A stretch of 64,000 bases of DNA, from assembly GCA_037974665.1 (NCBI GenBank), contig CM075765.1, positions 9,903,501 to 9,967,500 of the forward strand, written 5' to 3'. Position 1 is the stretch's first letter. Each line of letters opens with the position of its first letter. The notes below the pieces were generated by a model. That model had not been told where the DNA came from. It was given only the letters and a program-made list of their open reading frames with translations, and made no database searches. The position numbers and the translations under genes are program-made. Positions 13,601 through 24,623 of the stretch are shown in pieces. Source of the stretch: Ehretia macrophylla (lineage: Eukaryota; Streptophyta; Magnoliopsida; Boraginales; Ehretiaceae).

Positions 13601-16010
13601 AGCGTATTGCTAGTCCCTAGCAATTGAAGCGATTTAAAAGATTATTGAATAAACGAACATCAAATGATTTTTCTTTTCTTCCCTCAACCTTCACTCAAGT
13701 CAATACACCAAGCAAAAAGCTACAATCGTTAGAGATACTTCACAAATCGTCAACTCAGCATGTGTGAATGAGTTAGCAAGCACAATACCAACTCCTCATC
13801 TTCAGATATCACGACTCAAGTCCCCTTTCAGAGAATACATGTCAACTTAATCCTCACAGATATGATCACTCAACAAGCAACAACACTCAGAGGATAAGGT
13901 GTAATACTCTCAACTAGTATATGTGAGTGGAGGAATATGAACAAATAAGAATCTCACATATAAGCATGAATGAAGGAACAATAATAAAGAAGATATAATA
14001 TTTAGTCTCATGAAAGGAATACCAAAAATACTTCATATCACCCTTTTAGATCCATCACATATAGTCAACATTGCCATGTAACCCCTAAGATGAAGTAAGG
14101 ACTTTTTTAGGACGCAATGTAGGTAATATATATAGGGGTTAAGGTTAAGTGGTGAATGTTGAAAGTGTCTCAAGATTACTTGGGAAATACTTTCAGCTTT
14201 TCTGTTCAATACTTTTTTTTCTTTTCTTATTCACATCTTTCACAACTCCATTAGTCTTTCACTGACTTTTTTGTCAATTTTTTTTGTTTTTGTTTTTGTT
14301 TTCTTGTACTTTTTTTTTATATTTTGCTTTTTTTTTTTTTTTTGGAAAAATACACATTTCCATCACTGTTTTTCTTCCCCTCAACTATGAAAACTTCAAT
14401 AACAATAAAAAAATGTCTCAAATAAGTCATCCTACTCCAAGAAGATAAAATCACTAGTAACAAGAGTAGCTAATGCAACTAACAAATTTAAGCTCATAAT
14501 CTCCATCAATGCTGACAGAATGTTCCCACTTTCTACTTGAAACACTTTGGGAAAATGGGGTTACGAAGGAAAGGCTAATTTCAAGGCTCAACGGGGTGAC
14601 TAGCGGTTATGTAAAGAATAAAAATAATATATTATTATAAGGCTCAAAACAAGAAACAAGGCCTAACTGTCATCTCTTAAGGATATACATGGCTTACCCA
14701 AAATTTCATGATTTCACTTCAAGTGTGACATAAAGAATTTTTAGTAGGCAAATAAATGAAAGAAATAATGAGACTATTGAACGATATAACATGAGCTTCC
14801 ACAAAGGAAAATAATTAGATGACCAAGAAAGTAACACTCTACAATAAATGAACCGCTCAAGACTCACAAGGGTTGAAATAGTTTTCACATATCCTCTTCA
14901 GGTTATCTCATCATTCAATCCTTCAACAAGAAGTAGTATTGTGTTGCTACATGAATGTTCAAGGAGCTGAGTATGATGACAGTGAAGTCCTTTTTCACAA
15001 AAGCGGCTAATTAACTTGGCATACAACTTAAGCTAAGACAAGGGAAAAAGAAGGGAGAAACAAAAATAATGATGATTGAAAAATAACTTGAATGTGTTGC
15101 TACATGAATGTGCAAGGAGCTGAGTATGATAACAGTGAAGTCCTTTTCACAAAAGTGGCTAATTAACTTGGCATACAACTTAAGCTAAGACAAGGGAAAA
15201 AGAAGGGAGAACCAAACATAATGATGATTGAAAAATAACTCCCCACCCCCAATCAAAACCAAACATTGTCCTCAATGTTTAAAAATAAACTCTCAAATAT
15301 ATGCAACAATAAACAGAGAGTATAAAGAAAGCGCATGAGAACAAGTCAGCTAAGAAAATAAAGTTTGTACGAGAACATACCTGAAGCACTTGATAAGGAA
15401 AAGGAAAATAATGCCTTAAATCTGCAACGATTCAGTGAAACCCAAAAAAACAAAAGAAAGCAAAGTAGCAGGAAACAATAAAAATACTTCTTTTTTTTTT
15501 TACTTTTTCCATTTTTTTATATATATATATATTTTTTTTGTTGGCCGACCCTATTTACATCCCCATACAAAGGCTCCGAACTTTGGGAGGCACTAAAGCC
15601 GACTCTATGAAACAATAAAAATAATGAATGAACTAAAACAAAAATAGAAGAAGAAAAGAAAAAAAAATATAATTTAAATACCTGGATCCATTTAATGTCA
15701 GCCAGTAAGACAAATCCTATGAAACTTCAAAAAAAGAATTAACCAAATACAATTTGAAAAATATGGAGGAGAGGCCATTAATTTCAAACCACCAACAAAC
15801 TTAAACCCCGGTTAGTCCCCCATACTTAGGAGGGAAAGCTAGGCATTACACTTTCGGCCAATGGTTTTACTTTCATAGTATCCATCCTAGTTAACCCCAA
15901 AACTTTCATTACACAAGATAATCCATTTTCGAGAAAATGGTAAAGCCCACTATAACCCAGTGGAGGTCCAACCTAAAGTTGGGAAAAATAAAGATTGCAT
16001 ATAGAGTATT
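13601..16010 (-). other. Athila 3' untranslated region, no env gene seen
   Basis: About 2.4 kb separate the integrase stop from the polypurine tract. The region is AT-rich with long T runs (about 14270-14345 and 15490-15540) and holds only short frames; a 60-codon minus-strand frame at 14706-14888 has no recognisable features. Athila elements often carry an env-like frame here, so this copy either lost it or belongs to a subfamily without it. It contains a 153-base tandem duplication (separate entry). Confidence 0.6.
14941..15241. repeat. Tandem duplication, 153-base period
   Basis: GTGTTGCTACATGAATG begins at 14941 and again at 15094. The two units agree through the word AACTTGGCATACAACTTAAG to ATGATGATTGAAAAATAACT, with about half a dozen differences. 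The duplication lies in the non-coding 3' part of the Athila element. Confidence 0.9.
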
Positions 16011-16920
16011 TTAATCCTGATAAACAGGATCATCTACCAGGACCTCTTCGATCTCTGGGTTTTTAAGTTCTAGAAATGGTTTTAATCGTTGCCCATTCAC
16101 TTTAAAAATATTACCATTCTGAGGATTTTCAATTTCAATAGCACCATGAGGATAGACAGTACGCACAACATATGGACCAGACCACCTAGATCTCAGTTTT
16201 CCTGGAAATAAATGTAAACGGGAATTATACAGCAATACTTTCTGACCATGCTCAAAGGATTTTCTAAAGATGTTAGAATCATGCACTTTCTTCATTCTAT
16301 CTTTATATGACTTGGCACAATCATAAGCATCATTACGGATTTCCTCCAACTCATTAAGTTGGAGTTTTCTTTGAAGACCTGCCTTATCAAGATCAAAATT
16401 TAAAGTTCTGATAGCCCAGTATGCCTTATGCTCTAGCTCAACAGGAAGATGACATGCCTTACCAAACACTAGACGATATGGTGACATTCCAATGGGAGTC
16501 TTATATGCTGTCCTATATGCCCACAATGCATCATCTATTTTCAAAGACCAATCTTTCTGTGTGGGATTTACAGTCTTTTCTAGAATTCGTTTTATCTCCC
16601 TATTGGATATTTCAACTTGACCACTAGTCTGTGGGTGATAAGGAGTAGCTACCTTATGAGTAATGCCATATTTTTTCATTAATTGCTCAAACACCTTATT
16701 GCAAAAATGTTTACCTCCATCACTAATGATAGCCCGTGGAGTACCAAATCGTGCAAAAATGTGTTCTTTCAAAAATTTAACAATTGTTCTATGATCATTA
16801 CTCTTACATGCTTTAGCCTCTATCCATTTTGACACATAATCTACTCCAACTAGAATGTAAAGATTACCAAAAGAATTAGGGAATGACCCCATAAAATCAA
16901 TACCCCAAACATAAAAAATA
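16011..16920 (-). CDS. Athila integrase core and C-terminal domain
   Basis: The open 293-codon segment (16011-16892) holds the catalytic core and C-terminal part of the integrase, which inserts the DNA copy into the genome. The DDE triad is visible: Asp in VGVDYVSKW (about residue 18), Asp in IISDGGKHF (about 59) and Glu in [10 protein letters not shown] (about 94). The motif [10 protein letters not shown] lies between the last two. A C-terminal stretch around [17 protein letters not shown] fits the family's DNA-binding tail, and the frame ends in a normal stop. It is out of frame with the preceding zinc-binding part: reading continues from 16921 only after a one-base shift in a T-rich stretch near 16905-16925. 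The Met at 16892 is internal, not a true start. Confidence 0.88.
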
Positions 16921-17241
16921 TCAACAAATTAAATTTGGGTTCAAAGGCATCATGTTTTTCTTACCAATACTCCCTAATCTCTGGCATCGTTCACAAGCTC
17001 TACAATAATCATGCGAATCACGAAATATAGAAGGCCAATAAAATCCACATTGCAAAATTTTAGTAGCTGTTTTCCTAGAGCTAAAGTGACCACCACATGC
17101 ATGATCATGACAAAAAGAAATAATATTTTGTTGTTCACTTTCAGGAATGCATCTTCTAATAATTTGGTCAGGACAATATTTAAACAAGTAGGGATCATCC
17201 CAAAAGAAATGTTTTACCTCATACAAAAACTTGAACTTATG
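16921..17241 (-). pseudogene. Athila integrase N-terminal zinc-binding region (frame broken)
   Basis: This segment continues the RNase H frame after an in-frame TAA at 17242-17244 and ends at a TGA caused by a frameshift. It contains the integrase HHCC zinc-binding site: two His in SFCHDHACGGHF and the Cys pair in YCRACERCQ. The phrase FYWPSIFRD is typical of gypsy integrases. In an active element it would be one polypeptide with the segments on either side. Confidence 0.85.
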
Positions 17242-20043
17242 TTACTTGCTCCAATGTGTTGGTAGCTGATTTGTAACCAAGTAGTTTACTATATCAGCAT
17301 ACCATGGTGTTTGAGAAATCTGTAGTAGCTGCTCATCAGGAAAAGACTCAACAATAGGAGAAACATTATCATCATACTCAATTACTAATCTAGATAAATG
17401 ATCAACTACTACATTTTCTGACCCATTTTTATCTCTAATCTCAATATCAAATTCTTGAAGAAGTAAAATCCATCTCATGAGTCTAGCCTTAGCATCCTTT
17501 TTAGAGAACAAATATTTCAAAGCAGCATGATCAGAAAATATGACAACTTTAGACCCTAGAATATAAGATCTGAATTTTTCCAAAGCAAAAACAACAGCCA
17601 ATAGTTCTTTCTCAATTGTGGAATAGTTCAATTGAGCATCATTCAGTGTTCTGCTAGCATAATAAATCACATGAGGAAGTTTATCAATTCGCTGACCTAA
17701 AACAGCACCAATCGCATAATCAGAAGCATCACACATAATTTCAAAAGGCACATTCGAATTAGGTGGTCTAATAATAGGTGCAAAAGTCAATTCATTTTTC
17801 AGTCTATTGAAAGCTTCAATGCATGCATCATCAAAAACAAAAGGTGTATCCTTACCAAGGAGATTACATAAAGGTCTAGCTATCTTACTAAAATCTTTAA
17901 TAAACCTCCTATAAAATCCTGCATGGCCAAGAAATGATCTAATTTCTTTTACATTCCTAGGAAAAGGAAGATTAGAAATCAAATCAATTTTTGCCTTATC
18001 TACTTCAATGCTTTTTTCAGATATGATATGACCAAGTACAATACCCTTTTTATACATGAAGTGACATTTTTCCCAATTAAGCACAAGATTCTTTTCTTTA
18101 CACCTAACTAGCACCAAAGATAAATTATGCAAACAAGTATCAAATGAAGTTCCAAAGACAGAAAAATCATCCATAAACACTTCTAAAAATTGCCCAACCA
18201 TATCAGAAAAAATACTAATCATGCATCTTTGAAAAGTGGCCGGAGCATTGCACAACCCAAAAGGCATGCGACAATATGCAAAAATGCCAAATGGACATGT
18301 AAATGTGGTCTTTTCTTGATCCTCGGGTGCAATTGCAATTTGATTATAACCAGAATATCCATCAAGAAAACAATAATATGTATGGCCAGCTAATTTTTCC
18401 AACATCTGATCTATGAAAGGGAGAGGGAAGTGATCTTTCCTAGTCATAGAATTCAACTTACGATAATCAATACACACTCTCCACCCAGTTTTCACTCTTG
18501 TTGGAACTAGCTCATCATCTTCATTTTTAACAACAGTTACACCAGACTTCTTAGGTACTACCAGCACTGGGCTCACCCAATTACTGTCAGATATAGGATA
18601 GATAACACCCACATCTAAAATTTTTAGAATTTTAGCCTTTACCACATCCTGCATGATAGGATTTAGACACCTTTGTGATTCATGTGTAGGCTTAGCATCT
18701 TCCTCCAAATGGATTATATGCATAACAACTGATGGACTAATACCCTTAATGTCTGCTATTGTCCAACCTATGGCCTCTTTATGCTCTTGTAAAACACTCA
18801 CTAATTGACGTTCTTGAGACTCATCTAAATCAGAAGCTACAATGGCAGGCAGTGACTCATTAGCTCCTAAAAAGACATATTTAAGGGTATCTGGCAAAGG
18901 TTTTAACTCTAACTTAGGTGGCTTTACTACAGATGGTAATGGTGGTGATGAGGAAAGGGTAAGTGGTAATGGTTTAGGCTGCCACTTATCAACATTCATG
19001 AGAGGCACAGAATCTAGCAAAGAATTAATCTCAGCAACAACATTATCAATATCCAAATCAAAACCAAAATGAGCTAAACATGATTCTAATGGGTCAACAC
19101 AACTTGACTGCACAAATGCATCATGAACTAAATCTTCAATCATATTAACTTCACAGACATCATCATTATCATCAGGCATTTGTTTACTTATATGGAAAAT
19201 ATTAAGCTCAACAGTCATGTTACCAAAAGAAATTTTCATCACACCATTCCAACAATTAATCAATGCATTTGATGTGGCTAAAAATGGACGACCCAAAATA
19301 ACATGAGTTTGCACAGCAAGGTTATCAACAGGCTCAGTATCCAGAACAACAAAATCCACTGGGAAGTAAAAAGTATCTACCTTAATCAAAACATCTTCAA
19401 TTATACCTCTTGGAATTTTTACCGATCTATCAGCTAACTGCAGTGTCATCCTAGTAGGCTTAAGCTCACCTAGACCTAATTGTAGGTAAACAGAGTAAGG
19501 CAGTAAATTCACACTTGCACCTAAATCAAGCAAAGCTCTCTCAATCTGATGTTCTCCAATTTCGCAAGAAATAGTAGGAGATCCAGGATCTTTATACTTA
19601 ACAGGATACTTATTTTGAATCACTGAGCTCACCTGTTCTGTTAAAAATGCTTTCTTAGGAACATTTGTCTTTCTTTTTGCTGTAACAAGATCTTTCAAAA
19701 ATTTAGCATATGCAGGCACTTGTTTAATGGCATCCAGAAAGGGTATATTTATTTGTACCTGCTTGAAGACCTCTAAAATGTCACCAACCTGTGCACTGTC
19801 TTTCTTACTAAGAAGCCTATGGGGAAATGGAGCTTTAGGCACGAACTCTTTAATTTCAGGCTCCATGACTCTAGGATATGACTCTTTAGGCTCTATAGGT
19901 ATATCATGTGATGAATGCCTTCTACTTTCATTATGATCATCCTCAGAGTTTTTAGCTTTCTCTACTTTCCTATTACTACGCTCAAGAACAGTCACATGGT
20001 TATCAATTTGCTTACCAGACCTAAGTGTAGTGATGGATTGCAC
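17242..20043 (-). CDS. Athila pol: aspartic protease, reverse transcriptase, RNase H
   Basis: A 933-codon open segment encodes the replication enzymes. The protease active-site region is LLDLGASVNLLP (Asp at about residue 173); Leu replaces the usual Thr/Ser in DTG, as seen in many Athila copies. Reverse transcriptase follows, with WRVCIDYRKLN, PFGLCNAPATFQR and the catalytic motif FMDDFS at about residues 622-627. RNase H begins near residue 765 with MCDASDYAIGAVLG and includes STIEKELLAVVFAL and FSDHAALKYL. The frame joins gag upstream without a shift; only the TAA at 20089-20091 separates them, and a second TAA ends the segment before the integrase. The GTG start is not real: this is the middle of a gag-pol polyprotein. 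Confidence 0.93.
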   Translation of the reverse strand: MQSITTLRSGKQIDNHVTVLERSNRKVEKAKNSEDDHNESRRHSSHDIPIEPKESYPRVMEPEIKEFVPKAPFPHRLLSKKDSAQVGDILEVFKQVQINIPFLDAIKQVPAYAKFLKDLVTAKRKTNVPKKAFLTEQVSSVIQNKYPVKYKDPGSPTISCEIGEHQIERALLDLGASVNLLPYSVYLQLGLGELKPTRMTLQLADRSVKIPRGIIEDVLIKVDTFYFPVDFVVLDTEPVDNLAVQTHVILGRPFLATSNALINCWNGVMKISFGNMTVELNIFHISKQMPDDNDDVCEVNMIEDLVHDAFVQSSCVDPLESCLAHFGFDLDIDNVVAEINSLLDSVPLMNVDKWQPKPLPLTLSSSPPLPSVVKPPKLELKPLPDTLKYVFLGANESLPAIVASDLDESQERQLVSVLQEHKEAIGWTIADIKGISPSVVMHIIHLEEDAKPTHESQRCLNPIMQDVVKAKILKILDVGVIYPISDSNWVSPVLVVPKKSGVTVVKNEDDELVPTRVKTGWRVCIDYRKLNSMTRKDHFPLPFIDQMLEKLAGHTYYCFLDGYSGYNQIAIAPEDQEKTTFTCPFGIFAYCRMPFGLCNAPATFQRCMISIFSDMVGQFLEVFMDDFSVFGTSFDTCLHNLSLVLVRCKEKNLVLNWEKCHFMYKKGIVLGHIISEKSIEVDKAKIDLISNLPFPRNVKEIRSFLGHAGFYRRFIKDFSKIARPLCNLLGKDTPFVFDDACIEAFNRLKNELTFAPIIRPPNSNVPFEIMCDASDYAIGAVLGQRIDKLPHVIYYASRTLNDAQLNYSTIEKELLAVVFALEKFRSYILGSKVVIFSDHAALKYLFSKKDAKARLMRWILLLQEFDIEIRDKNGSENVVVDHLSRLVIEYDDNVSPIVESFPDEQLLQISQTPWYADIVNYLVTNQLPTHWSK

Positions 20044-20088
20044 ATGCTCCTGCCCTGAATTAGAACTAGATGCCCCATTAATAGCATA

Positions 20089-21474
20089 TTACCCCTTTGG
20101 ATTGGGTATGGGCTGACTTGGAAATTTTCCTTTCTCTCTTTCTCCTACCTGTGTGGCCAATTGACCCATCTGAGTCTCTAACTTAGTTATAGCATTAGTG
20201 TTCAATTGAGTTGAATTTTTCATTTCCTGAATTGCCTGGGTCGTGGTCTGTATGAATGATTTAAGAGACTCTTCTAGTGATGATTGTTGCCTAGACTGAC
20301 CTGCAAACTGAGGTGGAACCTGAGCATGAGAGTAGTTCTGATTAGGTGGCCTAAATTGATTACGATATTGTACTGGTGGGACAACTGGGTTACTAGAAGG
20401 TTGATTTAATTTCCATGAAATATTTGGATGATTCCGCAAATTAGGATTATATGTCTCCATATATGGATTAACAAATGGCCTTCCTAAATTATTAAGTGAA
20501 TTCGCTTGTTCAGCATGACACTCATTATATGCAGGCATAGAAGGACACATTGCAATTACATGCATAGGACTCGCGCAAATAGAACATATTTCATTATGAA
20601 CATTGTTAACAGAACCTCCTCCATTATTCACAGCTAAGGCATCTACTTTTCTTGTAAGAGCATCTAATCTAGCCTTTATATCTTCATCCTCACTAATCTC
20701 ATACAAACCCCTTTTCTTTGCTGTCTGAATTGACTTCTCTTTACGGTTAGAGAAATCCCATTGCTGGGAGCTCTCTGACAAACCTTCAAGAAAATTATAT
20801 GCATCATCCTCTGTTAGACTCAAGAAACCCCCACCATTCATTGACTCTACCATATTCCTACTTGACTGTGTCAACCCATTATAAAAGTATTGCACTAATC
20901 TCCAAGTTTCAAAACCATGATGAGGACACTTAATTTGCAAATCCTTAAACCTCTCCCAACTTTCATAAAATTTTTCATGCTCATCTTGACAAAAATCAGT
21001 AATTTCTCTCCTTAAAGCATTAGTTTTATTCATGGGAAATAATTTTGACAAAAACTTTTTTACCATTGCTGCCCAAGATGTAATAGATCCAGAAGGAAGA
21101 GAATTAAGCCATGCTTTGGCCTTATCCTTTAGTGAAAAAGGAAATAGGCACAAGCGAACAGATTCTTCAGAAAAATTTTGAAATTTAAATGTAGTACATA
21201 TTTCCAAAAATTCTTTGATATGTAAATAAGGATCCTCTCTATCTAGACCATGAAAAGTGGGAAGAAGATTTATTACCTGTGGTTTTAACTCAAAATGTGC
21301 GGCTGTAGTGACAGGAAAAACAATGCAGGAAGGAAGAATGGTAGAGATGTGGTGGAACAACTCCCTAAGAGGCTTAATATCCTTTCCCTGTTTACTCATT
21401 TTAAATTCTTGCTCTAACTCAATGCTGACTAACCTATTTGTGTGATCATGTGTCCAAACTTTCATGCAACACAA
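20089..21474 (-). CDS. Athila gag (nucleocapsid/capsid protein)
   Basis: The frame encodes the structural protein that packages element RNA. The most likely start is the ATG at 21465. The capsid-like Retrotrans_gag region is obvious: LHIKEFLEICTTFKF, then RLCLFPFSLKDKAKAWLNSL and the WAAMVKKFLSKLFP helix, roughly residues 80-160. A zinc knuckle CSICASPMHVIAMC (C-X2-C-X4-H-X4-C) lies near residue 310, followed by an Asn/Gln/Pro-rich stretch. It stops at a TAA (20089-20091) in the same frame as pol, where a Gln codon would fit, so gag and pol were probably one long frame. Confidence 0.92.
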   Translation of the reverse strand: MCCMKVWTHDHTNRLVSIELEQEFKMSKQGKDIKPLRELFHHISTILPSCIVFPVTTAAHFELKPQVINLLPTFHGLDREDPYLHIKEFLEICTTFKFQNFSEESVRLCLFPFSLKDKAKAWLNSLPSGSITSWAAMVKKFLSKLFPMNKTNALRREITDFCQDEHEKFYESWERFKDLQIKCPHHGFETWRLVQYFYNGLTQSSRNMVESMNGGGFLSLTEDDAYNFLEGLSESSQQWDFSNRKEKSIQTAKKRGLYEISEDEDIKARLDALTRKVDALAVNNGGGSVNNVHNEICSICASPMHVIAMCPSMPAYNECHAEQANSLNNLGRPFVNPYMETYNPNLRNHPNISWKLNQPSSNPVVPPVQYRNQFRPPNQNYSHAQVPPQFAGQSRQQSSLEESLKSFIQTTTQAIQEMKNSTQLNTNAITKLETQMGQLATQVGEREKGKFPSQPIPNPKG

Positions 21475-21724
21475 ATATCACACAAAAAGAAACAAAGAAA
21501 GAAAATAAAAAATAAAAATAAATAAAAAAATAAATAAAAATGCACTTATTATTATTTTTTTTTTGTCAGTTTTTTTTATTTTTTTTTATATTTATTTTTT
21601 TTGATTTTTTTGATTTTTTTTTTCAAAAAGCAATAAAACAACTAGTAGAAGAAAAGACTAATCAAAAGTCTAAAAACTTATCCTATTCAAGTCCCCGGCA
21701 ACGACGCCAAAAACTTGTTGTACG
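21475..21724 (-). other. Athila leader with tRNA-Asp-type primer site
   Basis: On the minus strand, positions 21709-21692 read TGGCGTCGTTGCCGGGGA. This differs at one base from the complement of the plant tRNA-Asp 3' end (TGGCGCCGTTGCCGGGGA), the usual Athila primer. It lies about 15 bases downstream of the 5' LTR edge. The rest of the leader is strongly T-rich on the plus strand (21548-21630), hence A-rich in the transcript. No gene is seen; the plus-strand frame at 21540-21758 is low complexity. Confidence 0.8.
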
Positions 21725-23261
21725 TTTTAAATTACTCGCAAGTGCACGAACCGTATGAAGGTATAACTTAGGCAAATACGAGGTCGATCCCTCAGGGACT
21801 TGTTCAGTTAAGATCAAATTTTAGACTCAGATTTAGACTTCCTAATCTAGTCGGAAAGATTGATAATTTAGGTTGAGATAAAATAATAAAAGACTAACCA
21901 ATAAATCTAAATAAGTAAGACGATTAAAAATCCTAAGACAAAAGTAATTAATAATTTTAAGAACAAAAATAAAGTAATACTAAAAGAATATGTAATGAAT
22001 CTAGAGACTTAATAATAAATTCTAAAATGAAAACAATTAATAACTTGAGTAAAACCAATTAAAATAAACTAAATCAAGGAAATATTAGAAAACAAAATAA
22101 CTAATTAAATAAAAGACGAAGGTTAAAAAGTGAGACTAAACAATTAATTGTAAAAGGCTAAGGTTCGGAATCCACCTTGCTAATCTTAACGTCAACTATA
22201 TTTGATCATTAATTTTCCCCAAATTTTACTATATGATAATCTCGCAGTCTGGCCTCGTTACCATGGAAGATATCATCTTTTAAGCCCTAAGTCAATGAAT
22301 CCCAAAAGTATGTTTATTCTAACTTTGCAAAAGAATCTTCAAATTATTAATTGTATCCCAACTAGAAATCACAATTAATATTCGGCATTAAAATCAAAAC
22401 TTTCAATTATTAAGAACTATTCAAAGCATGAGAAAAACATAATTAAACCCATCAAAGAAATTATTTCAACAATTGATGAAAGAATAAACATTAAACATGA
22501 ATGATCAAGTTATGGGGAAAAATTAATTCACAAACATAGCATCAATTAAAATTAACAAGGTTTCATTGTCACCTCAGCGAATAAATTTAGCCTGACATAC
22601 TAAAGAAACTAAAATAACAATTATAAAAAGTAAACATTATTTAAATAAATTAAAGTAAAGGAAAGAAAACGTTACAGAGTTTAAATACGAAGAAACTCCA
22701 AAAGCATCCTAATGTCTCGCCGAAGAAGAAAAACTAATAAAACTAAACTAATTTTTTTATTGAATTTCCGCCGCTGCTGCTGCCTTTTTTTTGTTCGCCC
22801 CTTTTGCGCTGCTTTGTTGTGCCTTTAAATAGGCACAAGTTATTTTCCTAACCGACCTTGGCTTACTTCTTTTTTTTGTATTTTGTTGGTCTTCAAAGTC
22901 CAATTTGGACTTGACTCACGTGAGTCTTTTTTTTGCCAAGGCTTTGCTGCCTTCTTTTTTTTTATTATTATTTTTAATCCAAGTCCAATTTGGACTTGTT
23001 TGTTTTTTTTTTTAATTTCAATCTTCATCAAAAAGGCTTGCTCCTTTTCATCCAGTTCTTCAAGATCTTTGATTCGCACATCCATAAGATCTTCACATTT
23101 AATTACTTCTCACGTATAAATAACATTTTAGCCCTGAAATATGAAAAAGTCTCAAATAAGTGATAAACAAATTAATGACTTAATACTTATTAATTATGCT
23201 CAAATTAAATATAACAAAGTCTAATTTAAATATAAAAATATGTAAACCCCTACTTAAATCA
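21725..23261 (-). repeat. Athila 5' LTR
   Basis: This is the near-identical partner of 12041-13588, about 1.54 kb. It ends TACTTAAATCA at the target repeat CAAAC (23262-23266). On the minus strand it would hold the element's promoter, but I could not single out a convincing TATA box among many AT-rich words. Confidence 0.8.
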
Positions 23262-24623
23262 CAAACCCTAATCTAACCATCAACAACTCACAATTCAATC
23301 ACTCAAACACCACCCGATCATCTAAAGGCATATAACAATATTTTAAAGAAAGATAACCTAAACTTCAAATAATCATAACTTACATTCTATTAATCCAAAC
23401 AACTTAAAACCAGTTCCTATCATTCACCCACACAATCAGCTACAATAGCCCCCTCGGAAACCAACCAAAATACATCCAAATCAAACCCAACAGCCCTAAA
23501 ACCTCAATGCACCTAGGCTGAAATTTCTGGGTTTTCGCACCAACATCTCAATCAAAATTTCGGCATTACGACAGCACTACCCCGTATTTTACAAACTTTT
23601 ACAAATCGACGGCAATCGATTCCAACCACTACAACTCAAAATAATCACCAAATAGCTAATAACTCAACTTTTAATACCCAAAAATAAAAATTCTTGCTAC
23701 AACAGTTCAAATTTTATAAGAATACATATAATCGATCCTTAGTATGCACTGAGCAATAATATAACTTCAATTCAACTTTCTAACGGTTCAAAATGCAATT
23801 ATACACAAAAACATAAAAAATGACTTTTGAGATCTAGAATTTTTCTCTCACATTTGATTCAAAACAAGCCTAGATATACGTGCAATGCATGCCCAACAAG
23901 CGAAATCCAACTTGGTTTGAAAAGCTATGGACAAAAACTAGGTTTTTCTATGAAATTTTGCTTTGAAAAAATGTTGAACAAAGCTCTCTTTTCTCTCCTA
24001 TGGCTCACGGCAATGTGTGTGTGTGTGTGATGGTGTTTTTGTGCTTTGCAAGTGTGTGTTGATGCATATTAAGTAAAGGTCAAATGAATTAAAAGAAAGT
24101 CAATTTGTTTCCTTAGTCTTTTAATTCTATTTTTTTGTCTTTTAATTCATTTAATGACTATTTCTTGCTCAACTATTAAATTGACACCTAAATTAATTTT
24201 ATACATTATATTTTAGGTGATAAAGAGTTTTACATTAATACATTTTCACTTGAATTGGCTCAAAACTAGTTTTCTTGCAAAAGAAAGTGTAAAAACCTTT
24301 AAAATTCCAAAACTGATTCCAAATCCGTTTTAATCAAACACGGGTCTATTAATACCCGAAGACTAGGTTTTAAAACGTTTAAAACACCCTGTAAAAATTT
24401 TAGCGGACAAGTGTTTAAAAATACTATTCATCAAAACCGGCGATAAAATTTCTAATTTTGTTTTTGATAAAAATTTCATGAATGCACACTTAGCATGTAT
24501 TAGGAATATAAATCACATTTCTAACACATTCTGACTCATATAACACATAAACAGGTCAAAGCACACAAAACGAGGCAAAACACACAAATCGAGGTTAGGC
24601 AAAATATGGGGTCTCACAAAGGT

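Larger units (their letters stand above)
12041..23261 (-). mobile_element. Athila-clade Ty3/gypsy retrotransposon, full length but inactivated
   Basis: Two LTRs of about 1.54 kb (12041-13588, 21725-23261) enclose gag, protease, reverse transcriptase, RNase H and integrase on the minus strand. There is a tRNA-Asp-like primer site at 21692-21709 and a G-rich polypurine tract at 13589-13600. The 5-base word CAAAC flanks it (12036-12040, 23262-23266). LTRs differ by a few percent by eye, pointing to a moderately old insertion. Gag and pol lie in one frame interrupted by two TAA codons, plus a frameshift before the integrase core. No env-like frame is visible in the 2.4 kb between integrase and the 3' LTR, although many Athila elements carry one. 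Confidence 0.88.
10945..24618 (-). mobile_element. Solo chromovirus LTR (minus), split by the Athila element
   Basis: Termini are TGTCACGCCCC at the left and GGGGTCTCACA at the right. A perfect 5-base target duplication, AAGGT, lies at 10940-10944 and 24619-24623. With the Athila insertion removed the LTR is about 2.45 kb. It is the same family as the plus-oriented solo LTR at 34360-36834 (2.48 kb); for example the tract around 12000 is the reverse complement of the tract around 35740. No internal domain, primer site or second LTR is present, so it is a solo LTR left by recombination between two LTRs. Confidence 0.8.
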
